From: Bradyrhizobium elkanii WSM2783
GTDB taxonomy: Bacteria; Pseudomonadota; Alphaproteobacteria; Rhizobiales; Xanthobacteraceae
NCBI RefSeq assembly: GCF_000472865.1
Contig: NZ_AXAP01000008.1
Coordinates: forward strand, 62,001-126,000
Direction: 5' to 3'
DNA length: 64,000 nucleotides
In this document: positions 33,842 to 42,523 of the stretch, one piece after another
How the letters are laid out: each line of letters starts with the position of its first letter
Numbering within the stretch: the first letter of the stretch is position 1
Translations under genes and position numbers: made by a program
The notes under the pieces: generated by a model
Told to the model about the DNA's origin: nothing
The model's input: only the letters and a program-made list of their open reading frames with translations
The model's database searches: none

Positions 33842-33870
33842 TTGATAATTCCCTATTTTGCATTCAAAAT
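33842..33870 (+). promoter_or_regulatory. Promoter with GntR operator-like palindrome, site 2
   Basis: TTTTGcattCAAAA (33856-33869) has perfect 5-bp arms around CATT and matches site 1. It lies inside a plausible promoter for the crotonase operon, TTGATA (33842-33847), 17-bp spacer, CAAAAT (33865-33870), so occupancy would block transcription. Confidence 0.55.
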
Positions 33871-33894
33871 TAGGAAAACGACTGGGTAGAGGAA

Positions 33895-34686
33895 ATGGAT
33901 CAGGACGTGGCGGAAGATCTCGTTTTCGAGGTCGCGAGCGGCATTGGACGGGTCACGTTCAATCGTCCTCAGGCGAGAAACGCCTTCACTTTCGAAATGT
34001 ACGAGCGGCTCGCCGAAATCTGCGAGCAGGCGAACAGCGATCAGGCAATCAAGGTGCTGGTGCTTCGCGGCGCTGGCGACAAGGCCTTCGCGTCGGGAAC
34101 GGACATCAACCAGTTCCGTGCCTTCACGACACCGCAGGATGCAGTCGATTACGAGAACCGCATCGACCGCGTGCTCACCACGCTCGAGCAGTGCCGCGTG
34201 CCGACGATCGCCGCGATCAACGGCTTCTGCACCGGCGGCGGTGCCGGCATCGCCGCGGCCTGCGATCTGCGCATCGGCACCAGAAGCGCACGGATCGGCT
34301 TTCCCATTGCCCGAATTCTCGGCAACTGCTTGTCGATGTCGAATGTCAGCCGGCTCGCCGCTCTCGTTGGACCGGCGCGCGTCAAGGATCTGATCTTCAC
34401 GGCGCGGCTGGTCGAAGCCGCCGAGGCGGCGGCGATCGGCCTGCTCACGGAGGTGGTCGATGATCTCGCGGCGCTCGACGGGCGTGCCGATGAGGTCGCT
34501 CGGCTCCTCGCCGGCCACGCACCGCTGACGCTCAACGCGACAAAGCAGGCGGTCGCACGCTTGCAGAAGCGGCTGACGCGCGAGGAGGGCGAGGACCTCA
34601 TCGTCATGTGTTACATGAGCGAGGATTTTCGCGAGGGGCTGGACGCGTTTCTCAACAAGCGCGCACCGCAATGGCGCGGGCGATAG
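33895..34686 (+). CDS. Crotonase-superfamily protein (enoyl-CoA hydratase/isomerase-like)
   Basis: 263 aa. Crotonase signatures: VTFNRPQARNAFTFEMYE, oxyanion loop AGDKAFASGTDINQF, and NGFCTGGGAGIAAACDLRI. Both classical hydratase glutamates are missing (GGGAGIA for GGGCELA; FPIA for QPE). The function could be hydrolysis, isomerisation or decarboxylation of a CoA ester. First gene of the operon controlled from 33842, 4 bp before the CoA transferase gene. Confidence 0.87.
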   Translation: MDQDVAEDLVFEVASGIGRVTFNRPQARNAFTFEMYERLAEICEQANSDQAIKVLVLRGAGDKAFASGTDINQFRAFTTPQDAVDYENRIDRVLTTLEQCRVPTIAAINGFCTGGGAGIAAACDLRIGTRSARIGFPIARILGNCLSMSNVSRLAALVGPARVKDLIFTARLVEAAEAAAIGLLTEVVDDLAALDGRADEVARLLAGHAPLTLNATKQAVARLQKRLTREEGEDLIVMCYMSEDFREGLDAFLNKRAPQWRGR

Positions 34687-34690
34687 GGAT

Positions 34691-35941
34691 ATGACGATGC
34701 AAGGCAACCAATCGCAGCCCACTGCCCGTCCGCAAGGACCGCTCGCTGGCCTCAAGGTCGTCGACCTCACCCATGTCATGGCGGGACCGACCTGCACGCT
34801 GATGCTCGCCGACATGGGCGCCGATGTCATCAAGATCGAGAAGTGGCCGAATGGCGATGACACCCGCTATTCGGTGCCGCCGAAGATTGGCGACGAGGCG
34901 GCCTCTTTCCTGATGATGAACCGCAACAAGCGCGGCGTGGTGCTGGACCTGAAAACTGCCGGCGGGAAGGAGGTGCTGCGGCGGCTGATCGCACGTGCCG
35001 ACGTGCTGGTCGAGAATTTCGCGCCGGGTGCCATGGAGCGGCTGGGCTTCGGCTATCAGGCATTGCACGAGGAATTCCCTGCGCTGATCTATTGCTCGCT
35101 CTCGGGCTTCGGCCGTACGGGACCCTACAAGCATCGCCGCGGCTTCGATCTGGTCGCCCAGGCCATGAGCGGGATCATGAGCTTCACCGGCGAGCGGCCA
35201 GACGGTCCGCCTGTGAAGTGTGGTCCACCTCTATCGGATATTACCGCCGGCCTGTTGGCCTGCATGGGAATCCTGGCTGCGTACACGCATCGGCTGAAGA
35301 CCGGTGAAGGGCAGTGGGTCGAGACCTCGCTGTATGAGGCGGCGCTGGTGCAGACCTACTGGCAATCGACCATCGCGCTCGCCACCGACACGGCGCCGCG
35401 CGCGATGGGCTCGGCGCATCCGCTCAACGCGCCATACCAGGCATTCGAGGCTTCGGACGGCTGGCTCGTTGTCGGGGGCGCCAATAACAAGAATTGGCTG
35501 TTGATGCTGGAGGCGCTGGGCGCAGCCGAGCTTGCATCCGATCCGCGCTTCGTGACCGGCGCTGATCGCATGGCGCATCTGAAGGAGCTCGAAGCGGTCT
35601 TGAGCGAGCGCTTCCGCACGGGGACACGGGCGCACTGGCTCACGCTCTTGGAAGAGAAGGGCGTGCCATGCGGTCCTGTCCACGACATGCTGGAAGCGCT
35701 GAACGATCCGCAGACGCTTGCACGCGAGATGGTCGTCGAGGTCGAGCATTCGACACTCGGACCGGTGAAGACGATTGGGCTCCCGGTCAAGTTCTCGGTG
35801 ACACCAGGAAAAGTGCGTTCGGGCGCGCCGGTCTATGGCGAGCATACGCGCGAGGTGCTGGCCGAGTATGGGTTCGATGACAGTCGGATCAGAGCGCTGG
35901 AGAAAGAAGGCGCAATCGTCTCGGCAGCAGGTGGTCGATAA
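34691..35941 (+). CDS. CaiB/BaiF (class III) CoA-transferase
   Basis: 416 aa. LAGLKVVDLTHVMAGPTCTLMLADMGADVIKIEKW and VENFAPGAMERLGFGY are typical; the catalytic Asp is retained in RRGFDLVAQAMSG. It likely attaches CoA to an acid imported by the TctCBA system encoded downstream, feeding the crotonase encoded upstream. The ATG at 34691 follows AGGGAT; a second ATG is two codons in. Confidence 0.9.
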   Translation: MTMQGNQSQPTARPQGPLAGLKVVDLTHVMAGPTCTLMLADMGADVIKIEKWPNGDDTRYSVPPKIGDEAASFLMMNRNKRGVVLDLKTAGGKEVLRRLIARADVLVENFAPGAMERLGFGYQALHEEFPALIYCSLSGFGRTGPYKHRRGFDLVAQAMSGIMSFTGERPDGPPVKCGPPLSDITAGLLACMGILAAYTHRLKTGEGQWVETSLYEAALVQTYWQSTIALATDTAPRAMGSAHPLNAPYQAFEASDGWLVVGGANNKNWLLMLEALGAAELASDPRFVTGADRMAHLKELEAVLSERFRTGTRAHWLTLLEEKGVPCGPVHDMLEALNDPQTLAREMVVEVEHSTLGPVKTIGLPVKFSVTPGKVRSGAPVYGEHTREVLAEYGFDDSRIRALEKEGAIVSAAGGR

Positions 35942-36013
35942 AAGCCGGTCGCGCAACGTCGCGATAGGCCGATACGATAAACAAAACAGGCAAAAAATCA
36001 GCCGGAGGAAACC

Positions 36014-37006
36014 ATGGACGTCACGTCGAGATTTCTGCTGCCTGCCGCCGCAATCCTGCTCGCCGGCACGATTCCGGCGGGCGCAGCCTGGCAGCCGCAG
36101 AAGCCGATCGAGTTCGTCGCGACCGCAGGGCCGGGCGGCGGCACCGACAATCTGGCGCGTGCGGTCCAGAACATCATCACCAAGTACAAGCTGACCGACC
36201 AGCCGATCGTAGTCGTCAACAAGGGCGGCGGCAGCGGTGCGGAAGGTTATGTGTACGGTAAGGCTTCGGCCGGAGATCCCCACAAGGTGATCTTCGGCAC
36301 GTCGAACGCGTGGCAGCAGCCGCTCGTGTCCAAGGTCGCCTTCAACTACACCGATCTCACTCCGATCGCCGGGATGGCGCAGGATGAGTTCCTGCTCTGG
36401 GTCAAGCAGGACGCGCCGTACAAGACCGTCAACGACTATCTGAAGGCGGCGGCCGCGAATGAATTCAAGATGGGCGGAGCGCAGTCGAAGGATACCGACG
36501 AGGTGCTGACCCGCATGATCGAAAAAGTCGGGCACATCAAGTTGACCTACATTCCGTTCAAGAGCGGCGCCGAGGCCGCCGTGCAGCTCGCGGGTGGTCA
36601 TATCGACTCTCACGTCAACAACCCCTCTGAAAGCCTGGGACAGTGGCGCGGCGGAACGCAGCGCCCGCTCTGTGTCTTCAGTCCAAAGCGATTGCCGCAG
36701 GGGCCCAAGGTCACCGCGACCGAAGGCTGGAGCGACGTGCCGACCTGTGTCGAGCAGGGGCTCGACATCCCGCAGTATGAGCAGCCCCGCACCGTCTGGC
36801 TGCCCGGCAAGGTCACGCCGGAGCAGGCTGCCTTCTATGTTGAACTCATGAAGAAGGTGCAGGCGACACCGGAATGGAAGGACTACATCGAGAAAACCTC
36901 GCAGGTCGACACCTTCCTGACCGGAGCCGAGTTCGACAGCTACATCAAGCAGGACCTCGAGCATATCAAGCAGGTCGCGGCCGAGCAGGGGTGGCTCGTC
37001 AAGTGA
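36014..37006 (+). CDS. tctC: Tripartite tricarboxylate transporter substrate-binding protein (Bug/TctC)
   Basis: 330 aa with GGAGGAAACC ribosome site and a Sec signal (FLLPAAAILLAGTIPAGAAW). The mature protein starts with KPIEFVATAGPGGGTDNLAR, the hallmark of Bug proteins, whose G-P-G-G-G-T-D loop contacts ligand carboxylates. Periplasmic receptor for the TctAB permease encoded next. Ligands of this family are di/tricarboxylates or aromatic acids such as terephthalate. Confidence 0.93.
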   Translation: MDVTSRFLLPAAAILLAGTIPAGAAWQPQKPIEFVATAGPGGGTDNLARAVQNIITKYKLTDQPIVVVNKGGGSGAEGYVYGKASAGDPHKVIFGTSNAWQQPLVSKVAFNYTDLTPIAGMAQDEFLLWVKQDAPYKTVNDYLKAAAANEFKMGGAQSKDTDEVLTRMIEKVGHIKLTYIPFKSGAEAAVQLAGGHIDSHVNNPSESLGQWRGGTQRPLCVFSPKRLPQGPKVTATEGWSDVPTCVEQGLDIPQYEQPRTVWLPGKVTPEQAAFYVELMKKVQATPEWKDYIEKTSQVDTFLTGAEFDSYIKQDLEHIKQVAAEQGWLVK

Positions 37007-37064
37007 GCCGGTCGGCCACGTCGAGCGAAACTATCCGGGGCTTGGCGCCGGGCTGGAGCAGTCG

Positions 37065-37547
37065 ATGATCTCACGCCGTGCTCTCGAAATTGCGACCGCC
37101 ATTCTCACCGGCAGCTTCGGTGTCGCCGTGGTCGTGTCCAGCTTCGACAATGGCATCGGCTGGTCGGCCGCCGGGGTCGACGCCGGCACCTTTCCGTTGC
37201 TGACCGGTGTGATCATCGTTGCTGGCAGCCTCTACAATCTCGCCCGCGGTGTCCTGCCGGGCGGCACGCTGGCAAGCGTTCCCGTGGCCATCACAACAAT
37301 CGAGCTGCGCCGCCTAGCAGGGCTGTTCGTGCCTGCCGCTCTCTTCGTGGCGCTGATCCCGATCGTCGGGATGTATGTGGCCTCAGCCGGCTACATCTTC
37401 GCTGTGCTGGCGCTGCCGAGGCATCAATCGCTGCTTCGCTCACTGGCGATGGCATTGGCGACGCCGCTCGCGCTTTATGTGGTGTTCGAGCGCATGTTCC
37501 AGGTGACGCTGCCGCACGGCGCGCTCGCCGCTGCGTTCGGGCTCTGA
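37065..37547 (+). CDS. tctB: Tripartite tricarboxylate transporter small membrane subunit
   Basis: 160 aa with about four hydrophobic segments and the TctB-like opening ISRRALEIATAILTGSFGVAVV followed by GWSAAGVDAGTFPLLTGVIIVAGSLY. Lies between TctC and TctA genes, 13 bp before tctA. Confidence 0.9.
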   Translation: MISRRALEIATAILTGSFGVAVVVSSFDNGIGWSAAGVDAGTFPLLTGVIIVAGSLYNLARGVLPGGTLASVPVAITTIELRRLAGLFVPAALFVALIPIVGMYVASAGYIFAVLALPRHQSLLRSLAMALATPLALYVVFERMFQVTLPHGALAAAFGL

Positions 37548-37559
37548 GGAGGAGAGCGA

Positions 37560-39134
37560 ATGGAAAATCTCCAGGAGCTCCTGCACGGCTTCACGATCGC
37601 AGTCACCGTGCCGCATCTGGTGCTGATGGTGATCGGCGTCCTGCTCGGCATTCTCGTCGGCGTGTTGCCGGGCCTGGGCGCGCCGAACGGCGTGTCGCTG
37701 CTGTTGCCGCTGACCTTCGGAATGCAGCCGGTCTCGGCCATCATCCTGCTTTCGAGCATGTATTGGGGCGCGCTCTTCGGTGGCTCCGTCACCTCGATTT
37801 TGTTCAACATTCCCGGAGAGCCGTCGTCGGTCGCCACCACTTTCGACGGCTATCCGATGGCGCGCGACGGCAGGCCGACGACGGCGCTTGCCACCGCCTT
37901 CGGTTCGGCCGCGTTCGGCGCCCTGGTCGGGGTCATTCTGATCACCTTCCTCGCATCGTGGGTGGCGCAGGTTGCGCTCGCCTTCGGGCCGCCGGAGTAC
38001 TTCGCCGTCTATTTCCTCGCCTTTGCCAGTTTCGTTGGCATGGGCGGCGCGGCGCCGATCAAGACGGTGGTCGCTCTCGCGATCGGTTTTGCGATTGCTG
38101 CGATCGGCATCGATACCGTCTCCGGCAGCGTACGCCTGACAATGGGTATCGACGAGCTCGTGAAAGGCGTGAACTTCGTCGTGGCGGTGATGGGATTGTT
38201 CGGCATCGGCGAGCTGCTGGTTGCCGTCGAAGAGGAGTTTCACGCACGCGGGGTCTCCTCAAGGATCGACTGGAAAGAAGTCTTCCGCGCGGTCGTCCGG
38301 CTGCCGCGGCATGGCATCGCTCTGCTGCGCAGCGCGGCCATCGGATGCTGGATGGGGATCACGCCGGGCGGCCCGACCGCGGCGTCCTTCATGAGCTACG
38401 GCATCGCCCGACGCTTCTCGCGGCGCGGCCGCCATTTCGGCACGGGCGAAGTCGAGGGGATCATCTCCCCGGAGACCGCCGATCACGCGGCCGGCACCAG
38501 CGCGCTTCTGCCCATGCTGTCGCTCGGCATTCCCGGCTCGGCGACCGCCGCGGTGATGATGGGCGGCTTGATGATCTGGGGCCTCAATCCCGGGCCGATG
38601 CTGTTCGTCGACCAGAAGGATTTCGTCTGGGGCCTGATCGCCTCGATGTATGTGGGCAACATTGTCGCCGTCGCGCTCGTGCTGCTCACCGTTCCGGTAT
38701 TTGCGGCCTTGATGCGGATTCCGTTCGTCATCATTGCGCCCCTGATCGTGATCATCTGTGTCGTCGGCGCCTATTCGGTGTCGAACTCCTATCTCGATGT
38801 CGTCATGATGCTCGGCTTCGGCGTCGTCGGCTATCTCTTCAAGAAGCTGTTCTATCCGCTCGCCCCGCTCGTGCTCGCGATCGTCATCGGCGACAAGGCC
38901 GAGGATGCCTTCCGGCAGTCGATGCTGATGTCCAAGGGATCGCTCGGGGTGTTCTTTGCCAACCCTCTCGTGACGAGCCTTGTCTTGGCCGGGCTGGCGC
39001 TGTTGCTGCTTCCGCTCGCGCTGCAGATCGCGCACGTCCGGCGCAAACCGGGTGAACGCAAGTCCATTGCGCCAGGTCCCGAAGATCGCAGGTCTCGACC
39101 AACAGCAACCTCGGCGGCGCAAACGCCGCGATAA
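37560..39134 (+). CDS. tctA: Tripartite tricarboxylate transporter large permease
   Basis: 524-aa membrane protein with about 11-12 hydrophobic segments. TctA hallmarks: GVLPGLGAPNGVSLLLPLTFGMQP, SSMYWGALFGGSVTSILFNIPGEPSSVATTFDGYPMA, and LGIPGSATAAVMMGGLMIWGLNPGP. Its last 25-30 residues are hydrophilic and Arg/Ser/Thr-rich (KSIAPGPEDRRSRP...) and end at the junction with a decayed adhesin fragment; the natural C-terminus may have been changed there. Confidence 0.93.
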   Translation: MENLQELLHGFTIAVTVPHLVLMVIGVLLGILVGVLPGLGAPNGVSLLLPLTFGMQPVSAIILLSSMYWGALFGGSVTSILFNIPGEPSSVATTFDGYPMARDGRPTTALATAFGSAAFGALVGVILITFLASWVAQVALAFGPPEYFAVYFLAFASFVGMGGAAPIKTVVALAIGFAIAAIGIDTVSGSVRLTMGIDELVKGVNFVVAVMGLFGIGELLVAVEEEFHARGVSSRIDWKEVFRAVVRLPRHGIALLRSAAIGCWMGITPGGPTAASFMSYGIARRFSRRGRHFGTGEVEGIISPETADHAAGTSALLPMLSLGIPGSATAAVMMGGLMIWGLNPGPMLFVDQKDFVWGLIASMYVGNIVAVALVLLTVPVFAALMRIPFVIIAPLIVIICVVGAYSVSNSYLDVVMMLGFGVVGYLFKKLFYPLAPLVLAIVIGDKAEDAFRQSMLMSKGSLGVFFANPLVTSLVLAGLALLLLPLALQIAHVRRKPGERKSIAPGPEDRRSRPTATSAAQTPR

Positions 39135-39795
39135 TGCCGATGCCTCCGTCGCTGTTCGCAATCGCGGACAGGGGCAGCATCTATCTCAATGGCCGCGCCG
39201 ATCTCGCACCTGCTTCGCGCGGGATGCTGGAGTTGCTTGCATTCGGCTCGATCTACGGTGCCGGTGCTGTGGTCACCGTGAGCGCCGCCGATCCATCAGC
39301 GTCGTTTGATCCCTTGAACCCGTCATTCATCACCAAGCCAAGTACGTCGTTCGATCTTGGTCAATCCATTCCATTCCGTTTGCATGCAGACGATCCGGTG
39401 CCGGTTCGTCTCTACGCGCTGAATGGCGACATTCTCAATCTGACGGCGGGGGACATCGTTACAAACTTTGATGGCACAGTCTCGCCCTACCGCGGAGCAA
39501 AACCCATTTCGATGAAGGCGGGGAGGGATATCGTCAACGTGTCGGGCTTCATGCTGAACAACAATCTCACCGACGTTTCGCTGGTGTCGGCGGGGCGCGA
39601 TGTCATCTCATGGCAATTTCGAGGTCGCCGGCCCCGGACTGCTGCTGGTCTCCGCCGGATGCAACATCACCCAGGAGGACCAGGGTTCGATCGCCAGCAT
39701 CGGTCCGCTTGTGGTTGACGACACCAGGCCCGGCGCTAGCATTTTGCTATGCCGGCGACATCACGATGTTCGCCGGCTTGGTGGAGCTGCTTGAC
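39134..39795 (+). pseudogene. Remnant of a filamentous haemagglutinin-family adhesin
   Basis: Adhesin-like sequence spread over three frames. Frame 1 (39134 to about 39612): GSIYLNGRADL, LAFGSIYGAG, SAADPSASFDPLNPSFI, LYALNGDILNL, AGRDIVNVSG, VSAGRDVISWQF. It then shifts to frame 2 (about 39612-39745): NFEVAGPGLLLVSAGCNITQEDQGSIASIGPLVVDDTRPGASI. It shifts again at about 39745: YAGDITMF. Repeated S/K-A-G-R-D-I units are typical of FHA-family C-terminal regions (DUF3739-like). The gene has neither a secretion signal nor the rest of a several-thousand-residue adhesin. It has no relation to its metabolic neighbours and marks an old recombination scar immediately before the TetR-regulated region. 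Confidence 0.75.
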
Positions 39796-39840
39796 ACGAC
39801 CCTCTTGCAGGTGTCATTAATAGTCCGAACGATCGATCTA
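39791..39840 (+). promoter_or_regulatory. TetR operator site A with promoter, before the Rieske operon
   Basis: TAGTCCGAACGATCGATCTA (39821-39840), an imperfect palindrome almost identical to sites at 44226, 46111 and 47864. A consensus -35 TTGACA lies at 39791-39796 and an AT-rich CATTAAT at 39815-39821 could be the -10, so a bound repressor would overlap the transcription start. The Rieske alpha gene begins at 39874. Confidence 0.65.
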
Positions 39841-39873
39841 AGAAAGAGGCGCGGGAGGTTAAAGGGAGGAGTC

Positions 39874-41130
39874 ATGTCTGGTCAGTCGCCGAACCCGGAT
39901 TATCGCACGCTGATTGAACCGACGCGGGTTCGCAGTGTGGTGTATCACGACCCGCAGATCTTTGAGCAGGAACTGGAGCGCATCTGGCATCGGACGTGGG
40001 TCTATGTCGGCCACATCAGCGAGGTCCCGAATAAAAACGACTATGTGACGAAATCCATCGGGTCGACTCCGGTGCTGATGGTTCACGATCGCGATGGCAA
40101 GATCAGTCTACTTCTGAACAAGTGTCCGCATCGCGGCAATCAGCTCTGCGCCTACCGGCAAGGCAACCGCGGCACGTTCACGTGCCCTTATCATTCCTGG
40201 ACATTCGCCAATACGGGAGATCTGATCGGCTATGCCTATGCCGACGGCTACGGCGATGCAGACAAGTCGGGGTTCTCGCTCGGCAGGGTGCCGCGCGTCG
40301 GCATCTACCGGGGGTTCGTCTTCGGATCTTTCGCGAACGAGGGGCCGTCCCTGGAGGAACACCTCGGCGGTGCGACGGCCTCGATCGACCAGCTGTTGGA
40401 AAACTCGCCCGAAGGCGAACTCGAGCTGACCGCAGGCTTCCTGCAGCACCGTACCAAAGCGAACTGGAAGTTCATGCTCGAGAACGAGACGGACGGCTAC
40501 CATCCGGCGTTCGTCCACGGGTCGGTGTTCCAGGTTACCGACAGTGGCATCGGCAAGCTCTACGGTCCGCAGTCCACCGCGCTCACGCGTGATTTCGGCA
40601 ATGGCCACACCGAATTCGACCTGCGGCCGGAGTGGCGCCGGATCGGCAAGCCGCTCGAGTGGTTCGGCACCAGCGAGACGCGCTTTCCGCAATACGTGAA
40701 GGCGATGGAGCAGGCTTATGGCACTGAGCGGGCGCGCAGGATCATGATCGACGGGACGCCGCACATCATGATTTTCCCCAATCTGTTCATCGCCGAAATC
40801 CAGTTGTTCGTGCTGCAGCCGATCGCCGTCGACGAGACAATCCAGCATGTCACCGCGCTACAGTTCAAGGGAGCGCCCGAGCTCAATCGGCGCTTGCGCC
40901 AGCAGACCATGGGCTCGGTCGGCCCGGCCGGGCTGCTGCTTGCCGACGATACCGAGATGTATGAGCGCAATCATCGCGGTGCAGTGATCAATGACCCTGA
41001 ATGGGTCACGCTAACACGCGGCCTGCATCGCGAGCGCCGGGACGAAAACGGCTACCGCATCGGTCATTCGACCGACGAGGTGCCGCAACGCGCCATCTGG
41101 CGTCACTATACCGAACTGATGACGGCGTGA
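39874..41130 (+). CDS. Aromatic-ring-hydroxylating dioxygenase, alpha subunit
   Basis: 418 aa from an ATG with GGGAGGAG upstream. Rieske ligands C84-x-H86 (CPHRG) and C104-x2-H107 (CPYHSW); mononuclear iron His pair in ENETDGYHPAFVH. The partner beta subunit is encoded 7 bp downstream. Related in outline to the alpha subunit at 3436 but clearly divergent. It belongs to the group acting on aromatic acids such as benzoate or anthranilate. No ferredoxin gene is in this operon, so the carrier must come from elsewhere or the reductase at 44271 works with another ferredoxin. Confidence 0.93.
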   Translation: MSGQSPNPDYRTLIEPTRVRSVVYHDPQIFEQELERIWHRTWVYVGHISEVPNKNDYVTKSIGSTPVLMVHDRDGKISLLLNKCPHRGNQLCAYRQGNRGTFTCPYHSWTFANTGDLIGYAYADGYGDADKSGFSLGRVPRVGIYRGFVFGSFANEGPSLEEHLGGATASIDQLLENSPEGELELTAGFLQHRTKANWKFMLENETDGYHPAFVHGSVFQVTDSGIGKLYGPQSTALTRDFGNGHTEFDLRPEWRRIGKPLEWFGTSETRFPQYVKAMEQAYGTERARRIMIDGTPHIMIFPNLFIAEIQLFVLQPIAVDETIQHVTALQFKGAPELNRRLRQQTMGSVGPAGLLLADDTEMYERNHRGAVINDPEWVTLTRGLHRERRDENGYRIGHSTDEVPQRAIWRHYTELMTA

Positions 41131-41137
41131 GGTTGGT

Positions 41138-41656
41138 ATGCCGCAGTCTACAGCCACCGCGATGTTGCATCTCGAAGCGGAACAAACGGATCTTCTGCGA
41201 CGCGTCGAGCAGTTTCTGTTTCTCGAAGCCCGCCTTCAGGACACTCATGCCTATGACGAGTGGGAGGCGTTATGGGCGGACGATGCGACATACTGGGTGC
41301 CGGCCAATGGATCGGATACCGATCCGGAGCGGCAGATGTCGATCATCTACGATAACCGCTCGCGTATTGGCGTGCGTATTGATCAGCTCAAGACCGGGCG
41401 CCGCCATACCCAGACGCCGAGGTCGGAGCTGGCGCGGATCATCTCGAATGTCGAACTCGTCACTCGGGTCGGTGACGAGATCGAGGTGAGGGCGAATGCG
41501 ATCATCTTCGAGGATAACCTGCGCGGCGAAACCCTCTGGGCGTCACGCAATGAATATCGCCTGCGGATCACAGATGGTGGTTTCAAGCTTGTGCGGAAAA
41601 AGGTCGGTCTTGTGAACAACCACAAGCCGATCTTCACCCTGTCCTTTCTCATTTGA
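41138..41656 (+). CDS. Aromatic-ring-hydroxylating dioxygenase, beta subunit
   Basis: 172 aa of the SnoaL-like small-subunit family: VEQFLFLEARLQDTHAYDEWEALWADDATYWVP, then YDNRSRIGVRIDQLKTGRRHTQTPRS and LRITDGGFKLVRKKVGLVNN at the C-terminus. YDNR and KVxLVN are typical of benzoate/anthranilate-type beta subunits. Located directly after its alpha subunit gene. Confidence 0.93.
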   Translation: MPQSTATAMLHLEAEQTDLLRRVEQFLFLEARLQDTHAYDEWEALWADDATYWVPANGSDTDPERQMSIIYDNRSRIGVRIDQLKTGRRHTQTPRSELARIISNVELVTRVGDEIEVRANAIIFEDNLRGETLWASRNEYRLRITDGGFKLVRKKVGLVNNHKPIFTLSFLI

Positions 41657-41683
41657 GTGTCGCGGCGAACGACGGAGGCGAAC

Positions 41684-42517
41684 ATGACATCAGAGCTCAA
41701 GACGGCCTTGGGGTACGAGTGCTGGGTCGCAGAAGGACCGGTTCTTCTGGATTATGCTGACCATGTCGCGACATTGACCCTCAACCGGCCAGAATCTTCG
41801 AACGGGATGAATATCGCCATGATGCAGGCGATCCACGAGGCGGTGATGCGCTGCCATGGTGACCCGCGCGTGCGCGTCGTACATGTACGAGGTGCCGGAG
41901 CGAATTTCTGTGCCGGCGGAGATGTGCGTGAGTTCGCATCCAAGGGAGAGGCGCTGGGTGACTTCCTGCGCACAGTGACGGCTTATCTGCAGATGGCTGT
42001 GGGTGGACTGATCCGCCTGAACGCCACGGTGGTGAGTGAAGTGCAGGGCTATGCGGCAGGCGGGGGCGGGCTTGGTCTTGTCTGCGCGTCCGACCTCGTC
42101 GTGGCGGCGAAGTCCGCCAGGTTCATGGCGGGCGCCACCCGGGTCGGAATGGCGCCCGATGGTGGTGCCTCGGTTATCCTGCCGCGTTTGGTGGGTTTCC
42201 GGCGGGCAGCGGAGATTGTTTTGACCAACCGCGTGCTCGGAGCCGAGGAAGCCCAGGCTATCGGTTTGATCAACAGTATCGTTCCTGACGATGGGCTCGC
42301 GGGAGAGACGCGCAAGCTCGTCGGGAGGCTGGCCGCCAACGCTCCCAGGGCGAGTGCGGCCGCCAAGCGGCTGCTCTGGAGCGGGATCGGCCTCAGCGTC
42401 GAGTCTTGCCTTCCCGAGGAGGCGCGGACGGTGGCAGAGCTGTCGTCCACCGCTGATGCGCGAGAAGGTTTGGCGGCCGTGCTTGAAAAGCGCACGCCGA
42501 ATTTTACCGGAGCTTGA
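41684..42517 (+). CDS. Crotonase-superfamily isomerase-like protein (PaaG-like)
   Basis: 277 aa from the ATG at 41684, which has GGAGG nearby. Signatures: LTLNRPESSNGMN, GAGANFCAGGDVREF, GYAAGGGGLGLVCASDL and RVGMAPDGGASVILPRL. Classical hydratase glutamates are replaced, but the Asp in APDGG matches the catalytic acid position of PaaG/enoyl-CoA isomerases. It would act on a CoA-bound ring or enoyl product, which fits a Rieske oxygenase acting on a CoA ester or its downstream products. Confidence 0.85.
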   Translation: MTSELKTALGYECWVAEGPVLLDYADHVATLTLNRPESSNGMNIAMMQAIHEAVMRCHGDPRVRVVHVRGAGANFCAGGDVREFASKGEALGDFLRTVTAYLQMAVGGLIRLNATVVSEVQGYAAGGGGLGLVCASDLVVAAKSARFMAGATRVGMAPDGGASVILPRLVGFRRAAEIVLTNRVLGAEEAQAIGLINSIVPDDGLAGETRKLVGRLAANAPRASAAAKRLLWSGIGLSVESCLPEEARTVAELSSTADAREGLAAVLEKRTPNFTGA

Positions 42518-42523
42518 TCGAAG

